Origin: Rhodospirillum rubrum ATCC 11170
GTDB taxonomy: Bacteria > Pseudomonadota > Alphaproteobacteria > Rhodospirillales > Rhodospirillaceae
DNA length: 53,732 bases
Direction: 5' to 3'
NCBI RefSeq assembly: GCF_000013085.1
Contig: NC_007641.1
Location: 1 to 53,732, forward strand
The notes beneath the pieces were generated by a model. The model saw only the letters and a list, made by a program, of their open reading frames with translations. It had not been told where the DNA came from and searched no databases. Below, in pieces: positions 1-9,200 of this stretch; position 1 is the stretch's first letter; every line of letters starts with the position of its first letter. The position numbers and the translations under genes were made by a program.

Positions 1-160
1 AGAGCGCCAGAGCCTTGGGCTGAACGCCTCTGTCCTTAATCGGAACGACGGAGCCTGCCGATAGGCAAGGAAGCTGAGGAGGGCGCCCCTTGCGCGTGCG
101 ACCTGGAACGGATTGCCCTCCTCTCGCGCACCCCGAACCGCGGGAAACAAAATCAGCTTT

Positions 161-222
161 TTGTGATACAAAACATATATTTTAATATCACTTATAGATC
201 TTTTATACGCATTATGTGATAC
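161..222. promoter_or_regulatory. Partition-type operator/centromere repeats upstream of parA
   Basis: An AT-rich stretch just upstream of parA holds TGTGATAC at 162-169 and 215-222, and an inverted TATCACT at 186-192. Read on the other strand these are TATCACA/TATCACT heptads. They fit the WATCACW heptad bound by the RHH omega repressor of Gram-positive delta/omega partition systems (family knowledge). Two more copies lie between parA and the RHH gene (924-963). The likely role is autoregulation and/or parS; which one is inference. Confidence 0.6.
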
Positions 223-247
223 TAAACAGATTGAAACGTGAGACGGG

Positions 248-904
248 GTGGTCATGATTTTGACCGTTGGAAATACCAAGGGCGGGGTAGGAAAAACCAC
301 CCTCGCGGTTAATCTCGCCGTGGAGCGCTTTTTGGCGGGAAAGGACGTGCTGCTGATCGACGCGGACAATCAGCGAACGTCTTCGGCCTTCTCCGCTCTT
401 CGGGAAAGCCTCCATGGGCAAACGGGCTACACCTGCATTGAGCTTTCGGGATCGGCCGTCCATCAGCAGGGGCGAAATCTCGCTCCGAAATACGATGAAG
501 TGATCATCGATGTCGGGGGGCGTGATACGAGCGCCTTGCGCGGGGCCCTGGCCATCAGCGACATCGCGCTCGTTCCCTTCGCCGTGGGAACATTTGATAT
601 CTGGGCGGCGGAAGACATCGGCCGCCTGATCGAAGAGGCCCGGGGATTTAATCCGACCCTGCGGGCTTTCAGCGTGCTCAACATGGCCGATCCGGCCGGC
701 GGGGATAATGCGGACGCCGCCGGGCTGCTGACGGAAACCTCCGCTCTTGTCTATCTGCGGGCGTCTCTGGTGCGACGGAAAGCGATGCGCAACGCCGCGG
801 CGGCGGGTCTTGGCGTTTTGGAAATGACAGGGTCCTCTCGTGATTCAAAAGCCTGCGGCGAGGTCGGCTATCTGGCGGAACTGCTTTACAATAAGCTTAA
901 TTAG
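248..904 (+). CDS. parA: ParA-family partition ATPase
   Basis: A 218-aa protein of the ParA/MinD P-loop superfamily. The deviant Walker A motif KGGVGKTT lies at about residues 11-18, and LLIDAD (residues 34-40) is the A-prime motif. The short length and absence of an N-terminal HTH extension put it with ParF/delta-type (type Ib) ATPases, which move plasmid copies using a small DNA-binding adaptor. Translation can begin at GTG 248 or at ATG 254; the second leaves the usual few residues before the first beta strand. The partner is probably the RHH protein 71 bp downstream. Repeated TGTGATAC sites flank the gene on both sides and suggest autoregulation. Confidence 0.9.
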   Translation: MVMILTVGNTKGGVGKTTLAVNLAVERFLAGKDVLLIDADNQRTSSAFSALRESLHGQTGYTCIELSGSAVHQQGRNLAPKYDEVIIDVGGRDTSALRGALAISDIALVPFAVGTFDIWAAEDIGRLIEEARGFNPTLRAFSVLNMADPAGGDNADAAGLLTETSALVYLRASLVRRKAMRNAAAAGLGVLEMTGSSRDSKACGEVGYLAELLYNKLN

Positions 905-923
905 TTTTACTAAAAGTGCATTA

Positions 924-963
924 TGTGATACTTTATTTGTCAAAAATTATCAGTTTGTGATAC
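924..963. promoter_or_regulatory. Second pair of partition-type repeats between parA and its partner
   Basis: TGTGATAC occurs at 924-931 and 956-963, the second ending 12 bp before the ATG of the downstream RHH gene. The same octamer lies upstream of parA. A dimeric RHH protein could bind here and set its own level. The sites are read directly; the protein-site link is inferred. Confidence 0.55.
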
Positions 964-975
964 AAGGATACGGCA

Positions 976-1224
976 ATGGCCATCGCACGAAAGCCTCAGA
1001 CCCCTCCCTCACTCCCAAAAGATCTTGACGCCTGGGTGGGAGAAGCGGGATCGGACACTCCGATAGGCGAACCAGTGCGCCCAAAGGCCGACCATATGGT
1101 GTCCTTGCGCTTGCCGCGCGATCTCCTCGAACGGCTCGATCAGAACCGAATGGCCCGGCTGGATAAGCCAACCCGAGGAGCCTGGATTAAAGCCGCCATT
1201 GCGGAAAAACTCGATAGAGTCTGA
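976..1224 (+). CDS. Small ribbon-helix-helix-type partition partner (ParB/ParG-like)
   Basis: An 82-aa protein directly after parA, with an AAGGA ribosome site before ATG 976. It has a charged, proline-rich N-terminus, then the segment DHMVSLRLPRDLLERLDQ (from about residue 39), which fits the beta-strand plus first helix of an RHH fold, and a second helix rich in Ala and Lys at the end. Size and position match adaptor proteins of type Ib partition systems (ParG, omega), which bind centromere repeats and stimulate the ATPase through their N-terminal tail. It could instead be only a repressor. The RHH call comes from pattern, not from a search. Confidence 0.6.
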   Translation: MAIARKPQTPPSLPKDLDAWVGEAGSDTPIGEPVRPKADHMVSLRLPRDLLERLDQNRMARLDKPTRGAWIKAAIAEKLDRV

Positions 1225-1304
1225 TTTGCATGTCTTTTATTAAAGAAAAAAGATAGCAATTTCCCTCAAGAAAAAATTCACCTTTGAATTTATGGGACGA
1301 AAAA

Positions 1305-2369
1305 GTGATAAGAATTCTTCTTCTCACTAAATATGATGAAACAGGCGCTAGCAGTCGACAGCGTTGCTTTCTATTTCTTTCAGAGCTCCGCAAACGCGGC
1401 TTTGTAATCGACGTTCAATCATTTTTTAATAGTGATTATCTTCCGCGCCTCTACAAGGGCTATCGTCCGGATGCAAAGGCGATCGTGCGCTCCTATGCCC
1501 ACCGCTTGCTGGCTATGCGCAGGGCAGGGGATTACGACCTGATTTGGTTGGAGAAAGAATTTTTGCCGTGGATCCCCCACCTTCTTGAGTGGGGCGCTTT
1601 CGCCCGTACGCCCTATGTGGTGGATTTCGACGACGCTTGGTTCCTTCGCTATCAAAACCATCCCCTCGCCCTGGTTCGGTGGCTCCTTGGCCGCAAATTC
1701 AACGGTACGATTAGAAAAGCGGCTTGTGTCATCGCTGGCAACGCAACCCTGGAAACCTGGGCGCTTAGCCTTGGGGCTCGGCGCGTCGTCCAAATTCCAA
1801 CGGTTGTCGATACCACCCGCTATAAAATAAGCCCCGTCACCCAAGCCCCCTTCACCATTGGTTGGGTTGGCACGCCGGTGACGGCCGCTTACTTGGCGCT
1901 TGTCCACGATGCCTTACGTCAGCTTTGCGCCCAAGGAGGCGTTCGCCTGCGCGTCATCGGAGTCCCGGGATTCAGGCTCGAGGGCGTGGATGTCGAAGCC
2001 CTCCCATGGTCGGAGGAGACCGAAGCCGACTTATTAAGTGACATCCACGTAGGCATCATGCCCCTTCCCGACGGCCCTTGGGAACGGGGCAAGTGCGGTT
2101 ACAAACTCATTCAATATATGGCGGCCGGCAGACCGGTCGTGGCTTCGCCCGTGGGGGCCAATGTCGACATTGTTTCCCCTGGAAAAACAGGATTTCTGGC
2201 AACGACCACCGAAGAATGGGTTCGCGCTCTCGATTGCCTAAAAAACGATCTCGGTCAACGAGAGCAAATGGGACTTTTAGCGAGAGAGGAAGTGGAAGAA
2301 TCCTACAGTCTAGAATCACAAATAAAAAAACTTTCCGATATACTAAAAGATTCCCCCATGCGTTCTTAG
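1305..2369 (+). CDS. Glycosyltransferase family 4 protein
   Basis: About 354 aa with a GT-B layout. The N-terminal half begins IRILLLTKYDETGASSRQR, typical of family-4 transferases. The C-terminal donor-binding half has a GIMPLPDGPWERGKCGYKL segment followed by IQYMAAGRPVVASPVG (about residues 265-290), the usual nucleotide-sugar region. No ATG fits: GTG 1305 puts the first strand at the N-terminus, while TTG 1284 would add seven residues. The acceptor is unknown; with the neighbouring glycosyltransferases and nucleotide-sugar genes it probably builds a surface polysaccharide or glycosylates a surface protein. It ends 9 bp from a convergent gene. Confidence 0.8.
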   Translation: MIRILLLTKYDETGASSRQRCFLFLSELRKRGFVIDVQSFFNSDYLPRLYKGYRPDAKAIVRSYAHRLLAMRRAGDYDLIWLEKEFLPWIPHLLEWGAFARTPYVVDFDDAWFLRYQNHPLALVRWLLGRKFNGTIRKAACVIAGNATLETWALSLGARRVVQIPTVVDTTRYKISPVTQAPFTIGWVGTPVTAAYLALVHDALRQLCAQGGVRLRVIGVPGFRLEGVDVEALPWSEETEADLLSDIHVGIMPLPDGPWERGKCGYKLIQYMAAGRPVVASPVGANVDIVSPGKTGFLATTTEEWVRALDCLKNDLGQREQMGLLAREEVEESYSLESQIKKLSDILKDSPMRS

Positions 2370-2378
2370 ACTAAGAAT

Positions 2379-3008
2379 TTAAATATTTTCTCCATTTTCT
2401 ATAAAATGAAGTGCCTCTGAAATTCTTCTTGATAGATCTCGTATTTTTGGAGCCGCATCAGGATGAAATTGATCCAGAATAGCGAATGTCTCGGCGCTCG
2501 GCTCCGGGAAAAGACGCATTAAAACAATGGCTGGCGCCTCGAAGGCGCTTCGGCGAACCCGATAGATACGCAAAGGCACTCTCCGACGGAGAAGAACCGC
2601 CAGTACTCCAAGAAAGTCTTGTGCCTGGAGGCAAAAAGGCGATGGCTGAATGAGCATCGCCTCCTCGTCCATTCCTTCGAGAGTAGGCCGGACGGCGTTC
2701 AGGTCCAATCCAACGTTTTTGACAGCGAGCGTCAATTCTTCCCGCGTCGTCACCATCTCCCAGCGAAGTTCAGAAAGAGGGGATGCATAAGACAGAAGAT
2801 CCTCTCCCCTCTCATCGGATAATTCCGCAGGAGGAAGGGGAAGAGCGGAAAAATCCGTATAGATCGGAGGGCTCTCCTCCTCCCGGGGATCGAGAGTCAC
2901 GCCATGATGGCGCATCAGCTTCACCAATGCCCTCTTAGCCTCAGGAGCATCTGGATTAATCGCTTTGGCCAGCATGATCCATTGATCGAGACTTAAGATC
3001 GGGGGCAT
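2379..3008 (-). CDS. Hypothetical protein, 209 aa
   Basis: Not recognised. A soluble, acidic protein with no signal peptide or membrane segment. The N-terminal third looks helical (SLDQWIMLAKAINPD, then KRALVKLMRHHGV). A middle Pro/Glu-rich linker leads to a mixed alpha/beta C-terminal region containing LRIYRVRRSAFEAPAIVL. It lies 54 bp downstream of the 708-aa glycosyltransferase on the same strand, so co-transcription is plausible. A role as accessory or adaptor to glycan synthesis would be a guess from context only. Confidence 0.55.
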   Translation of the reverse strand: MPPILSLDQWIMLAKAINPDAPEAKRALVKLMRHHGVTLDPREEESPPIYTDFSALPLPPAELSDERGEDLLSYASPLSELRWEMVTTREELTLAVKNVGLDLNAVRPTLEGMDEEAMLIQPSPFCLQAQDFLGVLAVLLRRRVPLRIYRVRRSAFEAPAIVLMRLFPEPSAETFAILDQFHPDAAPKIRDLSRRISEALHFIENGENI

Positions 3009-3062
3009 CCTTCTCTTTCAACAAGGAATAACCTAAACGGGGCGGTCGGGAAACGGCCTCTT

Positions 3063-5189
3063 CTATGAACGCTCGGTGAAAAGCGTATCAAGAAGCTTCG
3101 GCACAGTAACCCTCAAGGCGAAGTTTTCGGCGAAGTGAGCGCCCGCTGCCATACCCAGCTTATTGGCCTTTGCCCGATCTCCCAATAAATCAGCCAGAGC
3201 ATACCCCATCTTCTTCACTTGGCGAGGGGGAACCAGTCGTCCCGTCCGCTCGTCGAGGATAGCTTCGCGACATCCATCCGCATCACTACAAACGATGGGA
3301 AGGCTATGGGCCATTGCCGTCAGCAAGGCTAGCGGCAAACACTCCATAATCGAGGACTGTACATAAACGTCGGCCTCCTGATAGTGAGCTTCCAACATGG
3401 CCGGCTCTAGAGAGCCAATCAAGCGGACCGCCCCAATCAAATCCGGCTCACAAATCCTCCGAATGAGATCGCGCGAGAGGTAATTCCACGACGGAGCATG
3501 ACAGCCGATAATCCGGAGTTCCACATCATCGCCGATCAGGCCTTCCCGGCGGGCAAAAGCGAAAGCTTCCAGGAGAACGCGCGTTCCTTTTCGAGTGCCG
3601 CTCGCTTGCACGGACAGGACGACACGCTTGGCTTTTTTGGTCGGAAGAGTGGACTTGGGCATGGGATCAAGACCGCTCCAATAGCGGACGAGTCCATCGA
3701 AGCCGGCCTCCGCCCACACGGAGCGCGTCGCCTCCGAACCGAACAACAATGTCACCGCCCCGCCATCGACGAGCGCGCGTAAACGACGATAATGAGCCAA
3801 TCCGCGCATAAGCATGCGGGGATCATAAGTCTCGTGAATATACCAAAAAGCCGGCCCTTGCCTTTTTTCCAAAAGCCCCAAAGCGATTGGCCAAGAAGCA
3901 AAGGAATTAATAAGAACAGGACCTTTTATCGTCTTCACATAATCCCTTAACCGAAGACGATGACTAATCCCTCCCGAAAGCCAACTCATCTTCCCGAAGA
4001 GTTTTCTAAAGACCGCAGGGAACCGGCCGTTATGAGAAAAACGCTCCGAAACGCGGCTTAAGCGGGAAAGAAAGGCCGGAAGCCGTCCTTCCGTCGTTAC
4101 CTGACAGCCTGCCTCGATGAATTCCTTGGCCAAGGGTCCAGAAGAAAGACTGATGACGTTGCTTGAAACCCCTTCACGACGCAAGGCGAGGGCCACGTCG
4201 CGCAAAAGGACGGGCGCACCGGTATAGCTCAGTTCGTGACTGACAAGGGTGACATGGCGGCCGTCCAGGCCCGGCAGAACGGGTTGTTTGGTCTCCGTTG
4301 GCGCCGAAAGAGCAGCCTCAGGCGTTTTGAGCAGTTGCTCGATCGCCCGCGCCATATGCGGCAACCACGGCGATCCGACCATGGAAAACACCCAGTTATC
4401 AAAACTAGGGGCAAAGATATTCGCAGGTCTCTTGATTAGAGTTTCTCGGAAATAACGAAGGACAATTTCTTGGTATTCTTCGCTGATTTTCCGATCGTTC
4501 TCTGAGATCGTGTTATGACCATGGAGACGATAACGATAGAGTCTTTCTCTAACAAGAACAGGCTCTTCGATCAGGCTCGCTCTCAGCAAAAAATCAATAT
4601 CATGTGTATATCTAAAATCATGAAAGGGTCCGACCTCTTCAAAAAGAGAGCGATGAAACAAGAAATTTCCTGTCGAAACACCAATATTATATTGCAAAAG
4701 AAGAGATGATATATTCGGTGATATATCCAGCTCATTCAGCATGACATCAGCATACCAATGCCGCCAAGGATGCCCCACATCCAGGTCAACCCCATCATCT
4801 CCGATAGGTTCGACATAGGTGAAGATCATACGGGCCTCATGCTCCTGGGCAGTCGCGATGCACCGCGCCAGCCGCTTAGGCATATAAGCATCGTCTGAAT
4901 TGAGGATAGCCAGATAGCTTCCGCTAGATTTGGCCAAGCCCTCGTTAATCGTCGTATGCGCTCCTTTGTTGGGGCGCGAAACAAAGTCAACGATTATGCC
5001 TTCAGGGGCCGGCTTAGCCGCAAGATGCTGCCTTACCGTCTCTGCGCTCTTATCCGTCGAGCCGTCATCGATAATGATGAGTTCTATTGGCCGATATGTT
5101 TGAGAGAATACGGAATCGATTGCCTCTCCGACATATCGCTCATGATTATAGACAGGCATAACAACGGATACGAGGGGCGGAGATTGCAT
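3063..5189 (-). CDS. Two-domain glycosyltransferase (GT2 + GT4)
   Basis: A 708-aa fusion. Residues 1-230 are a family-2 (GT-A) transferase: VSVVMPVYNHERYVGEAID at the start, IIIDDGSTD near residue 40 and LNSDDAY near 100 as the metal/nucleotide site. Residues from about 313 form a family-4 (GT-B) domain beginning VTLVSHELSYTGAPVLLRD, with QSSIMECLPLALLTAM near residue 615 in the donor-binding half. Such fusions add two sugars in sequence to polysaccharides or glycoproteins. No membrane segment is visible, so it is cytoplasmic or peripheral. It is the second gene of a leftward cluster behind the epimerase and the 1236-aa transferase. Acceptor and donor sugars cannot be read from sequence. Confidence 0.85.
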   Translation of the reverse strand: MQSPPLVSVVMPVYNHERYVGEAIDSVFSQTYRPIELIIIDDGSTDKSAETVRQHLAAKPAPEGIIVDFVSRPNKGAHTTINEGLAKSSGSYLAILNSDDAYMPKRLARCIATAQEHEARMIFTYVEPIGDDGVDLDVGHPWRHWYADVMLNELDISPNISSLLLQYNIGVSTGNFLFHRSLFEEVGPFHDFRYTHDIDFLLRASLIEEPVLVRERLYRYRLHGHNTISENDRKISEEYQEIVLRYFRETLIKRPANIFAPSFDNWVFSMVGSPWLPHMARAIEQLLKTPEAALSAPTETKQPVLPGLDGRHVTLVSHELSYTGAPVLLRDVALALRREGVSSNVISLSSGPLAKEFIEAGCQVTTEGRLPAFLSRLSRVSERFSHNGRFPAVFRKLFGKMSWLSGGISHRLRLRDYVKTIKGPVLINSFASWPIALGLLEKRQGPAFWYIHETYDPRMLMRGLAHYRRLRALVDGGAVTLLFGSEATRSVWAEAGFDGLVRYWSGLDPMPKSTLPTKKAKRVVLSVQASGTRKGTRVLLEAFAFARREGLIGDDVELRIIGCHAPSWNYLSRDLIRRICEPDLIGAVRLIGSLEPAMLEAHYQEADVYVQSSIMECLPLALLTAMAHSLPIVCSDADGCREAILDERTGRLVPPRQVKKMGYALADLLGDRAKANKLGMAAGAHFAENFALRVTVPKLLDTLFTERS

Positions 5190-5258
5190 GAATTATTTTC
5201 CTCTGAATTATAAACACCAGACAGACAAAGTCTGAATTTTTGAGCTTTCTATCGGATA

Positions 5259-6218
5259 TTAAGAAATTGGAAGTGTAGAAAAATATTTTTTGTTTTTTCT
5301 TAAATCATCGAACATCAATGAATATCCTTCAGCAAAAGACATCTGCGGAGACCACTCAAGCAAGTCTTTCGACTTTCTGATATCAAGTATACTAGCCGGA
5401 ATATCAAAATTACGCGACGGCAGATAATTAACCGTTGCTGTAAGACCTAAGCGATTTCTCAGAGTTTCAACGATTTCATTAAGTGAAATCCCGACCCCGC
5501 TCCCCAGGTTATAGATGGGAAGATCATGATGATCTGCGAGGGAAGCATCAGATAAGGCGATCAAGCCGCGGGTCAGATCGGCAATATGGATGTAATCGCG
5601 GATAACGCTTCCATCGCCCCAGATTGTAATTTCTTCGCCAGCCAGGGCTTTGAACAAAAAGGCGCTCGCCGCCCCCTGCTGCTTTCGGCGAGCGTCTTGC
5701 CCCGCCCCGAAAGGATTGGAGATTCGAGCCACCCGGCAATCCATCCCGTGATGGGCTCGATAAAACCCCAGATACAACTCAACACAGGCTTTCGAAGCGC
5801 CGTAGGCGGTGATCGGGGCCAGGGAATGGTGCTCTTCGGCCGGAATACGCTTGAGCCGACCATAAACCGTGCCGCCGGAACTCGCGAAAATCAGGCGCTT
5901 CTTCCCTTGATGGCGCAACACATCGAGAAGACCCAAGGTAGTGCGGACATTATCATCCAGATCGCGAATGGGATCATCGTTCGCGGTTTGAGGAATCGTG
6001 CTCCAAGCGTAGTGATGGATAACGTCACAATCCTCGGTCAGCGCCTGCCAATCGGTTTGACCCGGGACGACCTGGCGAAAGGTGACCGGCACATTCGCCA
6101 ATTCCGCAGGAGGGGCGGCGACATCGGCTACGACCACGCTCTCTCCCCGCCGGGCCAAGGCCAGGGCGACGTGGCGACCGATGAAGCCACATCCGCCAAG
6201 GATCAAGTACTGGGTCAT
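5259..6218 (-). CDS. NAD(P)-dependent sugar epimerase/dehydratase (extended SDR)
   Basis: A 319-aa extended short-chain dehydrogenase. The Rossmann motif GGCGFIG is at residues 8-14 and the catalytic YGASKA (YxxxK) lies near residue 140, preceded by SSGGTVYG with the partner Ser/Thr. The C-terminal part binds the nucleotide-sugar. It resembles UDP-glucose 4-epimerase and WbiG-type proteins of O-antigen clusters. Because gmd on this plasmid makes GDP-4-keto-6-deoxymannose, a GDP-sugar reductase role is another option. Only 6 bp separate it from the upstream 1236-aa gene, so the two are surely in one operon. Substrate uncertain. Confidence 0.8.
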   Translation of the reverse strand: MTQYLILGGCGFIGRHVALALARRGESVVVADVAAPPAELANVPVTFRQVVPGQTDWQALTEDCDVIHHYAWSTIPQTANDDPIRDLDDNVRTTLGLLDVLRHQGKKRLIFASSGGTVYGRLKRIPAEEHHSLAPITAYGASKACVELYLGFYRAHHGMDCRVARISNPFGAGQDARRKQQGAASAFLFKALAGEEITIWGDGSVIRDYIHIADLTRGLIALSDASLADHHDLPIYNLGSGVGISLNEIVETLRNRLGLTATVNYLPSRNFDIPASILDIRKSKDLLEWSPQMSFAEGYSLMFDDLRKNKKYFSTLPIS

Positions 6219-6224
6219 CAGATG

Positions 6225-9200
6225 TCAGCTCCCAACTTTATCGATAGGCGTCCGAAAAATATTATCACTGTTGCTTGGCAGATATGTCGTTGCGAAAGAA
6301 AATCCTGCCTTCTCTACGGCAAAAGGAAGCAGCCGTTCAAGAGCGTGCAGCATTGTCCCATATACCGGGATAGGCTCCGGGGGATAATCCTCCCATCTAA
6401 GATTTAGATCAAAAATGGGCTCTAATGCCTTTCTTTTTGCCCAGAACATCGTTCCAATCGGCCAATCAAAAAACCGTGGAAGAGATTTCTCTATTCCCAT
6501 TTTTTTTGCGAGATCATTTGCTAATTCTTTATTCTTATCCCATCCGAAAAGAAAAGGTTCTTCCGCAAAGACCAACCCGATATCAGGGTTTCTGATAAGC
6601 GCCGATACCGCTATAGCGGCCGCTTTCTTTTCTCCACCGATCAGATGTTCCCATAGGAAGTTTCTCCATTTATTTCCTGTTCCATCTGAGAGATGAATCG
6701 ATTTTTTACCATGAATGTGACCAACCACATCGTAGTCACTATTTTTCAGGTCAGAAAGTCCGGTAAAAAAAGCCCCGACATCCCGCCCTATGTTCGGAAC
6801 GACACGGACTTCGACAGATCCATTTTTATATTCTTCTAGCTTTTTTCTTAAGAAGACGGCGCGGTCTTCATCAGTCGTTGTGATTATCAAATCACAACTA
6901 AAATCATTTATGATAATTTTCTTCAAAAAATCATCTATAAGATCAACATAATAAAAATGACCATGCAAAAGGACCTTCCCCCCTTCAATAGGGGACGGTA
7001 ACGAGGTTTCTAGATCAATAACCGGGTGAGTCCAATTTCCCTTTGGAGATCCCCGTTCTATCCAATCAGCCAGAGGATCTTTATGACCATTTAATCCTGA
7101 TATATTTTCTGCATAGACAAGGGGATTAAACCCAATGACCGGCCTCCTAAGATCAATCCAGTTATCGGATTGAGATTTTGAAGCGCCAATTCTATTACGG
7201 ACAAGATATCCTTTAAGAGTTTCTTCCGTCGTTTCTTCAGATACCGATGGCGTCAAAAAGCTCGCTTTGAACAAGCCGCTGGCAGAGATCTTTTCATAGT
7301 CATGACTGATCCCCTTGGCCTCCCTACTGGCTTGCTGGCCCAAAGCTTCAACCCGGGACAGGTATGAGGCCATGCAGAAGGTCTCTCTGGCTTTGTCACG
7401 CAAAGTAGGCACCAGGGATTCCTGGCGAACAGGGTCGTCATAAAAGGCCAAAATCGCCTTCGCCATGGCCGTCGTGTCGAGATAGGGAACGACAAGGCTG
7501 CGGGTTTCCTCGTTGCCTGCCAAAACTTCGGCAAGGCCACTGGCATGTTCGAAGCAAGCCACGGGCTTTCCCTGGGTGAGGGCCTCGACATAGACCCGGG
7601 GCATCGGATCCAATCGCGATGTCAGAGCCAGAAGATCGGCCTGTTCGTAAACATCGGTCCCATCAAGAGCGCCAAGAACGGAGAAATGCTCGCTCAAACC
7701 CGCCCGCAAGATCTGCTCTTGAAGGTATTTTGAGAACTCCGCTTGCTCATCGAAGGACGGCGTTTGATCAATCCACACAAAACGAAGATTGGCGTCTGGA
7801 CGCTCCTGCAACGCAGCCGTTGCGACTGAAACGAAAAGATCGGCGCCTTTCTCAAACCGAAGCGGTCCGATACCAACGACAACGAAATCGTCCTCATGCC
7901 CGGCAGGCCGGAGCGCTGATCCCTGTTTCGAAGGCAGGCGGGCGTCTAGCTCAGGAAGAGCGGGAATCCCTTGAGGAAGGATCTCGTATCGTCTTTGCCC
8001 CAGGAAGGGATGATCCTCGACAAAGGATTCCATAATCGCCCTTGCGGGAAAGACCAAATGATGAGCCCAGGCGAATATTTCATAAATTTCATTTTTTGGA
8101 TAAACGCTGAAGGCAAAGTCTTGGACCAGGGCGACAACACCAAAACCAGCCTGAACGATAGGGGGGACGAAACTGCGCGTTTCTGCGCTATTGGCGATCA
8201 CATAAGCTGGCTGAAGGGCTTCTACGAGGCGCTTGGCCACGGCATTGATATCGCATCGGAAAAGCTCGGTCTCCGAAGGCATATCGATAAGCGTGATCCC
8301 ACTCTCCTTAAAAGCCGAACGAAGCGGGCCATCTTCTTTGAGAAAGACGATCACCTCATGTAGGTCTTGTAAGGCCCTGGCGAGGAACAAGCCATAGAGG
8401 GAGACATCACTCCCCGAAGCGTCCTGGAGGAGGAGAACAACTTTTTCCCGCGTGGCTGCAGAAAGATCGGGAAGGGCCAGACGACGAGCGGGAGATAATC
8501 CCTGCCGGCCCTCCTGCGCACCGAATCTGGCATAATGGCGCAAAAGCCCCATGCCAGAGGCCAGGACATCGGGATGACGGCGGGCATAGTACTCGGGCTC
8601 GAAAGAACGCGAAGGAGCAACGCCCATCGCTTCCCCTACCGTGAGGTAATGTTCCAAAGGATCGCGACCCTCGGCGAGGGCCTCCGAGCTCAGAGCATAA
8701 AAAGACTCATCAAAGAAGCCGCTTTCCCGAAGGAAATCCAAGGGACGCTCTTGCTTTTTCGCAGGAGCTTTGAAAGGCGCAACAACCCGCGCGCCCGCCT
8801 TTTTGGAAAGGCGCATCAGCCGTCGGCTGACATCCCCAGGGACGGACCCGCAAGTCCCCTCCTCGATCAGATGTCGCAACACCCGATGCAACGTCGCCCG
8901 GGCCTCGATCGCCTGCGGCTGATCGGCGTTGTACAAACCGCCGATCGCTTCGGCAAGCGCGTCGAGATCAATATCCAGGCCATCGCGGCACTGCAGAGCA
9001 AGAGCATCCCATTGATCGACTTTGATCAAGCGCTGAAGCAAAATCTCGCGTTCCCGACGCAGCCCCAGGCGATCACGCTCGATTTCATCGATCCTAGCCT
9101 GCAGATGATTCAAGGCGTTTGTGGTGGCATTCCATTGCTCGGTCGCCAGATCGAGCCGCACCCGGTTGATCCAGCCTTCCCCCATCCGGGCGAAATACCG

